From Paludibacter sp. (GTDB lineage Bacteria; Bacteroidota; Bacteroidia; Bacteroidales; Paludibacteraceae), in contig JAQWCZ010000048.1 of the NCBI GenBank assembly GCA_028705705.1, positions 1 to 10,890 of the forward strand: DNA of 10,890 bases, given 5' to 3'. The notes beneath the pieces were generated by a model, which saw only the letters and a program-made list of their open reading frames with translations, was not told the origin of the DNA and did no database searches. The position numbers and the translations under genes are program-made. Below, in pieces: positions 7,329-10,890 of this stretch. Every line of letters starts with the position of its first letter. Position 1 is the first letter of the stretch.

Positions 7329-8210
7329 GTGGAAACTATTTTCAGGAACATAGAAAAACTATTGGCTAATAACGATCATGCCGTTATTCCTGGTTTAGGT
7401 GGATTTGTTGTACAACATCAATCTGCCCAATTCTCGGGTAAGTATATCCTTCCACCCCATGCAACCATCAGTTTTAATCCACTTATCAGTCAAAATGATG
7501 GTATGCTTGCAATAGAAATCTCTCGTGAAAAAGGGATTAGCTATCGCGAAGCGACTGCTATTACCGAAAAAGAAACCAGAGAGTTTCTGATGAAACTGAA
7601 AACACATCGCAAACTTACATTTGGACGTTTGGGAACTTTCTTACTGGAAAATGATTCACACTTGATTTTTACACCAGCAACTGATTTATCTTTTTTACCG
7701 GCCAATTTCGGACTACAAGAGTTGTTGTTACCCATAAAGGAAACAACAACTAAAGACATTGTCTTTACCATTTCTGCTAAAAAACTGATGAATTATGCCG
7801 CTATATTCATTACTTTTTTTGCACTACTATTTTCACCTCATCTCAACGAATCTACAAATGTCTCCAAAGCAGATTTCAGTCAGTTGAACCGGGTAGATCT
7901 GCCAGAAATTATAATAACACCAACAACTGAAACAACTAATCCGAATATTGAAGCAAACGAACTGGCTTTACCTGTAAATAATAACTATAAAGTAATTGTT
8001 GCTGCTTTTGATTTGGAAGAAAAAGCCATGTTGTTGTGTAACAAACTCATGGAAGAAGATTATCCTGATGCTGAAATCATCAAAACAAAAAACAACATAA
8101 GAGTAGCCATCCGATCATTCAGTAATATTATTTCGGCAGTCAACTACATGGAACAGGTACGCAGTGAAGATCCCCGTTTTACCGATGCCTGGGTGATGAA
8201 GAGTGAATAA
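7329..8210 (+). CDS. HU-like/SPOR domain membrane protein (HU-CCDC81 type)
   Basis: I choose the GTG at 7329 (293 residues, VETIFRNIEKLL...). The family starts its first domain just here, and the 24 codons upstream from 7257 overlap the -7 element and resemble no domain. Two HU-related lobes follow: about 1-58, with DHAVIPGLGGFV at 16-27, and about 60-135, with KLTFGRLGTFLL at 95-106. A membrane segment sits at about 152-169 (KLMNYAAIFITFFALLFS). A Thr/Asn/Pro-rich linker (about 172-216) leads to a SPOR domain (about 218-291). SPOR domains bind peptidoglycan lacking stem peptides, so the C-terminus should be periplasmic and the HU-like part cytoplasmic. This pairing is a known family restricted mainly to Bacteroidota, with no well-established role that I know. 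It is divergent from rfbB and 102 bases before rpsP. Confidence 0.85.
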   Translation: METIFRNIEKLLANNDHAVIPGLGGFVVQHQSAQFSGKYILPPHATISFNPLISQNDGMLAIEISREKGISYREATAITEKETREFLMKLKTHRKLTFGRLGTFLLENDSHLIFTPATDLSFLPANFGLQELLLPIKETTTKDIVFTISAKKLMNYAAIFITFFALLFSPHLNESTNVSKADFSQLNRVDLPEIIITPTTETTNPNIEANELALPVNNNYKVIVAAFDLEEKAMLLCNKLMEEDYPDAEIIKTKNNIRVAIRSFSNIISAVNYMEQVRSEDPRFTDAWVMKSE

Positions 8211-8216
8211 TATTTT

Positions 8217-8244
8217 TTAATTCTTAATTTTTAATTCTTAATTC
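8217..8244 (+). repeat. Two tandem 14-bp AT-rich repeats
   Basis: TTAATTCTTAATTT (8217-8230) is followed directly by TTAATTCTTAATTC (8231-8244), identical except for the last base. It sits between the HU/SPOR stop codon and the rpsP -7 element and covers the place of the -33 box, where TTTT at 8229-8232 has a 19-base spacing. It could be an UP-like element for the rpsP promoter or a simple intergenic repeat; the sequence does not decide. Confidence 0.7.
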
Positions 8245-8251
8245 TTTTTTA

Positions 8252-8259
8252 TATCTTTG
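8252..8259 (+). promoter_or_regulatory. -7 element of the rpsP promoter
   Basis: TATCTTTG is identical to the rimP -7 element and matches TAnnTTTG. The -33 position at 19 bases upstream is TTTT, one mismatch from TTTG, inside an AT repeat. Transcription would start near 8265 and leave a leader of about 48 bases before the rpsP ATG. Confidence 0.75.
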
Positions 8260-8264
8260 CAGCC

Positions 8265-8281
8265 GCTTTTCGAGAAAAAGC
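8265..8281 (+). promoter_or_regulatory. Small hairpin at the 5' end of the rpsP mRNA
   Basis: GCTTTT (8265-8270) and AAAAGC (8276-8281) can pair as a 6-bp stem around the loop CGAGA. It would form at the very 5' end of the transcript predicted from the TATCTTTG element. The stem is AU-rich and weak. It may protect the mRNA end, or it may be chance. Confidence 0.35.
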
Positions 8282-8312
8282 AACAGGTATAATCATTTAA
8301 TAAAAACTAAAA

Positions 8313-8858
8313 ATGCCAGTAAAAATCAGATTACAACGTCATGGTCGCAAAGGATATGCTTATTATCATATCGTTATTGCTGACAGTCGTGCGCCACGTG
8401 ATGGCAAATTCATTGAACGAATCGGTTCATACAATCCGAACACCGATCCTGCTATAGTAAACCTGAAGTTCGACAGAGCTTTGTATTGGATGCAGGTAGG
8501 CGCTCAACCTACGGACACAACCCGTAACATCCTTTCTGCTGAAGGAGTGCTCATGAAAAAACATTTGTTGGAAGGTGTAAAAAAAGGCGCTTTTGATGAA
8601 ACAGAAGCAGAAAAACGTTTTGCTGCATGGCAAACAAGCAAAGAAAGCAAAGTAAACAAAACAAAAGAACAAATTGCTGCCGATAAGGCTGCTGCTACCA
8701 AAGCCCGTCATACTGCTGAAGTAGAAGTAAACAAAGCTAAAGCTGCTGAACTTGCAAAAAAATTAGCAGAAACTAAAGCTGCCGAAGCTGAAGCACAGGT
8801 AGAAGCCACACAAGCTCCTGAAGAAACTGCTGAAGTTAAAGCTCCGGCTGCAGAATAA
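8313..8858 (+). CDS. rpsP: 30S ribosomal protein bS16 with long C-terminal tail
   Basis: bS16 is a primary-binding 30S protein that stabilises 16S rRNA folding. The core spans about residues 1-85: [20 protein letters not shown] at the N-terminus, [20 protein letters not shown] around 24-43, and [15 protein letters not shown] at 65-79. Residues about 95-181 form a low-complexity tail rich in Ala, Lys and Glu, ending in an acidic, proline-containing stretch, and probably a long charged helix. The total of 181 residues is over twice the E. coli length of 82; extended bS16 is usual in Bacteroidota. The gene stands alone, without the rimM, trmD and rplS neighbours found in proteobacteria. Its own promoter and the terminator 22 bases after the stop make it look monocistronic, although read-through from the gene upstream is possible. 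Confidence 0.97.
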   Translation: MPVKIRLQRHGRKGYAYYHIVIADSRAPRDGKFIERIGSYNPNTDPAIVNLKFDRALYWMQVGAQPTDTTRNILSAEGVLMKKHLLEGVKKGAFDETEAEKRFAAWQTSKESKVNKTKEQIAADKAAATKARHTAEVEVNKAKAAELAKKLAETKAAEAEAQVEATQAPEETAEVKAPAAE

Positions 8859-8880
8859 TATCTTTTATAAGAAACTTGAT

Positions 8881-8907
8881 AAAGCCCGAAGCAATTCGGG
8901 CTTTTTT
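8881..8907 (+). terminator. Intrinsic terminator after rpsP
   Basis: AAAGCCCGAA (8881-8890) and TTCGGGCTTT (8895-8904) form a perfect 10-bp stem with a GCAA tetraloop, and the T-run spans 8902-8907. The tetraloop is of the stable GNRA type. It ends 3 bases before the next -7 element, cleanly separating rpsP from the following unit. Confidence 0.93.
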
Positions 8908-8909
8908 AT

Positions 8910-8917
8910 TACATTTG
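8910..8917 (+). promoter_or_regulatory. -7 element for the thiamine-binding protein operon
   Basis: TACATTTG matches TAnnTTTG and lies 24 bases before the ATG at 8941. The -33 position would fall inside the terminator stem and shows no TTTG match. Transcription would begin near 8923, leaving a leader under 20 bases. Confidence 0.55.
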
Positions 8918-8940
8918 CACTTCATTTTTATTCATCTAAC

Positions 8941-9234
8941 ATGCAAAACACCGTCAACATCGCCCTGCAAATTCTGCCGGCATCCAAGGATAAACATCCG
9001 TACACCCTTGTGGATGAAGCCATCAGCATCATCGAAAATTCCGGATTGAAATACCGTGTAACACCTTTTGAAACCGTGATGGAAGGGAGTTATGATGAAA
9101 TTATGGCAGTTGTAAAAAAAGCGCAGGAAGTTTGTTATGCCGCTGGGGCAGATAGTCTGATGACTTATGTAAAAATCCAGAGTGCCAAAGCAGATGTGCA
9201 TATCGAGGATAAAATGGAGAAATACGACCTTTGA
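8941..9234 (+). CDS. MTH1187/YkoF-type thiamine-binding protein
   Basis: This 97-residue protein belongs to the thiamine-binding family of MTH1187, YqgV and YkoF (DUF77, Pfam Thiamine_BP). Members have a ferredoxin-like fold and bind thiamine or its hydroxymethylpyrimidine part; the physiological role is not well defined. The N-terminal strand VNIALQILPAS (5-15) and the signature TPFETVMEGSYDEIM (41-55) are clear, and AGADSLMTYVKIQSAK (68-83) would be the last helix and strand. It has no signal peptide. It is the first gene after the rpsP terminator and runs straight into the glycosyltransferase gene, with the stop at 9232-9234 and the next start about 20 bases on. I see no riboswitch: the leader is far too short for a TPP element. 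Confidence 0.9.
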   Translation: MQNTVNIALQILPASKDKHPYTLVDEAISIIENSGLKYRVTPFETVMEGSYDEIMAVVKKAQEVCYAAGADSLMTYVKIQSAKADVHIEDKMEKYDL

Positions 9235-9254
9235 TCACGCGAAAAAGAATGACC

Positions 9255-10058
9255 ATGCTGCATGTTTCTATTGTCATATACAAACATCTTTTCAGTGAAA
9301 TGGAATCGCTGATTAATTCCCTGCTTGAATCGGAAATAGTTGAAAAAATTTATATCATCGACAACTCACCTGTTCCTTCCTGTGATTTTAAGCATGAGAG
9401 ACTCACCTATATCTTCACCGGAAAAAATATCGGCTATGGTGCGGCACATAACATCGCGCTACGGAAAACGATAGTTGCCGGCGTTCCCTATCATTTGGTT
9501 GTAAATCCCGATATTACCATGAATGCGCATATACTGAAAGAAATGGTGGACTATTTGGAACAAAACAAGGAAATCGGTCACCTGATGCCAAAAGTGGTTT
9601 ATCCATCCGGAGAAATTCAATATTTATGCAAGCTAATCCCTACTCCTTTAGACTTGATTTTCAGAAGATTTCTTCCCAAAAAATGGATAGAAAAACGCAT
9701 AAACCGGTTTGAAATGCGCAATTCAGGATACAACAAAATCATGGATGTCCCCTATCTTTCGGGTTGTTTCATGTTGCTCAGAACAGAGGCCCTTAAAAAG
9801 GCCGGTTTATTTGATGAACGCTTTTTCCTGTATCCGGAAGATATCGATTTAACACGGAGAATCGGAGCATATTACAGAACCGTTTTTTATCCTCTGGTTT
9901 CAGTTGTACATCATCATGCGCAGGAATCTTATAAAAGTCTTTACATGATGCTTGTTCATAGCTGGAATTTGAAAAAATACTTCAACAAATGGGGATGGAT
10001 TTTTGATAAACAAAGAAAAAAAATTAATCAGCAATACATTAAACAATACAACTTATGA
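9255..10058 (+). CDS. Family 2 glycosyltransferase, rhamnosyltransferase-like
   Basis: A GT-A fold enzyme that would transfer a sugar from a nucleotide donor to an envelope glycan. I prefer the ATG at 9255 (267 residues, MLHVSIVIYKH), which puts the first strand at the N-terminus as in the family. ATG 9249 and a TTG at 9231 overlapping the previous stop are in frame too. NIGYGAAHNIALR (58-70) contacts the nucleotide, VVNPDI (82-87) is the D-x-D-like metal site, and YLSGCFMLLRTEAL (167-180) plus GLFDERFFLYPEDIDLTRR (184-202) give the acceptor and catalytic region with E195/D196. The layout resembles WbbL-type rhamnosyltransferases, which would suit the rfbB product, but the donor cannot be read from sequence. 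The stop overlaps the marC start (ATGA). Confidence 0.9.
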   Translation: MLHVSIVIYKHLFSEMESLINSLLESEIVEKIYIIDNSPVPSCDFKHERLTYIFTGKNIGYGAAHNIALRKTIVAGVPYHLVVNPDITMNAHILKEMVDYLEQNKEIGHLMPKVVYPSGEIQYLCKLIPTPLDLIFRRFLPKKWIEKRINRFEMRNSGYNKIMDVPYLSGCFMLLRTEALKKAGLFDERFFLYPEDIDLTRRIGAYYRTVFYPLVSVVHHHAQESYKSLYMMLVHSWNLKKYFNKWGWIFDKQRKKINQQYIKQYNL

Positions 10059-10633
10059 ACTTCAGCTTTGTAGAAATCACAAGTGCTTTCATGGTACTTT
10101 TTGCCATCATCGACATCTTGGGTTCAATCCCCATCATTCTGAATATCAAAAAGAAAGACAATAAAATCTATGCTTTCTGGGCAAGTTTTATTGCTTTGTT
10201 GATTTTAATCTTGTTTTTATTCACAGGCGAAGGCATTCTTAAACTTTTTAGTGTCGATATTGAATCCTTCGCAGTAGCTGGTGCGTTGATTATTTTCATT
10301 TTCGCTATTGAAATGATACTGGATATTGAAATATTCAGAAATAATGGGCCAAAAAACAGTTCATCTTTCATACCACTGGCTTTTCCATTGATTGCAGGAC
10401 CAGGATCGTTCACAACTTTGCTTTCGTTACGTGCTGAATATCAAACGGAAAACATCATCGTAGCACTTGTATTGAATTTAATTTTTGTGTACGTGGTGCT
10501 GAAATCGACCAATCGCATTGAAAGATTATTCGGAGAGGCCGGCATTTACATTCTACGTAAATTCTTCGGTATCATCCTGTTGGCAATCGCGGTAAAACTG
10601 TTTACCACAAATTTGAATCACCTGCTTCAATAG
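10055..10633 (+). CDS. MarC family integral membrane protein
   Basis: The 192-residue, highly hydrophobic protein belongs to the MarC/UPF0056 family. Its members are inner-membrane proteins with six predicted segments and no firmly known substrate; the old link to multiple antibiotic resistance in E. coli did not hold up. Segments are visible at about 7-29, 40-57, 70-90, 106-125, 134-150 and 167-185. The family motif PLAFPLIAGPGSFTTLLSL (107-125) and VLFAIIDILGSIPIIL near the N-terminus (14-29) are characteristic. The ATG overlaps the glycosyltransferase stop by four bases (ATGA), so translation is probably coupled. The 3' end overlaps the convergent purM end by 7 bases. Confidence 0.93.
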   Translation: MNFSFVEITSAFMVLFAIIDILGSIPIILNIKKKDNKIYAFWASFIALLILILFLFTGEGILKLFSVDIESFAVAGALIIFIFAIEMILDIEIFRNNGPKNSSSFIPLAFPLIAGPGSFTTLLSLRAEYQTENIIVALVLNLIFVYVVLKSTNRIERLFGEAGIYILRKFFGIILLAIAVKLFTTNLNHLLQ

Positions 10634-10890
10634 TGGAATGTTCCAAACGGACTTTCGATGATCAGCTCTTTTTGTCCGGATTGCTCTACATATCCGACAA
10701 TTTGAGCTTCAATATTGAATGAACGGGAGATTTCGATGACCTGGTTTGCCTGTTCCGCTGGTAAGTAAATTTCCATGCGATGTCCCATATTGAACACTTT
10801 ATACATCTCTTTCCAGTCGGTTTTGGATTCCTGCTGAATTAGCTGGAACAAAGGCGGAACAGGAAAGAGATTGTTTTTCACCACCCTGAG
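10627..10890 (-). CDS. purM: Phosphoribosylformylglycinamidine cyclo-ligase (AIR synthase), C-terminal part
   Basis: PurM closes the imidazole ring in de novo purine synthesis, making AIR from FGAM with ATP in the cytosol. Only the last 87 residues are present; the frame stays open to the right edge, so the 5' end lies beyond it. FPVPPLFQLIQ and TDWKEMYKVFNMGHRMEIYL are the well-conserved PurM C-terminal segment, and the closing part (FNIEAQIVGYVEQSG) fits the Bacteroidota form. A GTG at 10884 is inside the gene and is not a start. The stop overlaps the end of marC by 7 bases on the other strand, and I see no hairpin terminator between the two. Confidence 0.93.
   Translation of the reverse strand, partial: LRVVKNNLFPVPPLFQLIQQESKTDWKEMYKVFNMGHRMEIYLPAEQANQVIEISRSFNIEAQIVGYVEQSGQKELIIESPFGTFHY

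Noticed and set aside
8427..8711. Minus-strand open frames opposite rpsP.
   Set aside because: They are the complement of the low-complexity Ala/Lys/Glu tail codons, giving Phe/Cys/Ser-rich nonsense-like sequence.
8859..8940. A TPP riboswitch before the thiamine-binding protein gene.
   Set aside because: The predicted leader is under 20 bases and the only structure nearby is the rpsP terminator, with no thi-box-like sequence.

Overview
The window comes from a chromosome of the phylum Bacteroidota, most likely order Bacteroidales. Four things point there: several promoters of the TAnnTTTG (-7) type, one with a TTTG -33 box at exactly 19 bases; a ribosomal protein bS16 with a long Ala/Lys/Glu-rich tail; a membrane protein joining an HU-like N-terminus to a C-terminal SPOR domain; and the general lack of Shine-Dalgarno sequences. 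I cannot name the genus.

Layout. Positions 1-1884 (minus strand) hold the translation/transcription operon rimP-nusA-infB. infB is cut by the left edge, and only its first 22 codons are present. The operon has a textbook promoter at 1947-1977 and a GC-rich hairpin in the leader. Positions 2067-7209 (minus strand) hold an envelope-glycan operon. It begins with rfbB (dTDP-glucose 4,6-dehydratase) and continues with four visibly more AT-rich genes: a NodB-type polysaccharide deacetylase, a long GNAT-fold acyltransferase, an FkbH-like HAD-IIIC protein and a small acyl carrier protein. Positions 7329-8858 (plus strand) hold the HU/SPOR protein and rpsP, and a strong intrinsic terminator follows at 8881-8907. 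Positions 8941-10633 (plus strand) hold a tightly packed unit of a thiamine-binding MTH1187/YkoF-type protein, a family 2 glycosyltransferase and a MarC-family membrane protein. The 3' end of purM enters from the right edge on the minus strand and overlaps the end of marC by 7 bases.

How the genes work together. The most interesting part is the deacetylase-acyltransferase-FkbH-ACP cassette. One enzyme could free an amino group on an N-acetyl sugar, FkbH could load an acyl group (by family precedent a glyceryl group from glycolysis) onto the ACP, and the GNAT protein could move that group onto the amine. This resembles the NodB/NodA/NodF logic of Nod-factor synthesis, but with a small polar acyl group in place of a fatty acid. 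The domain calls are read from motifs in the sequence; the joint pathway is inference. Everything else in the window is recognisable housekeeping or known-family material. No stretch longer than 300 bases lacks a gene, and I saw no tRNA, rRNA, CRISPR array or insertion sequence.
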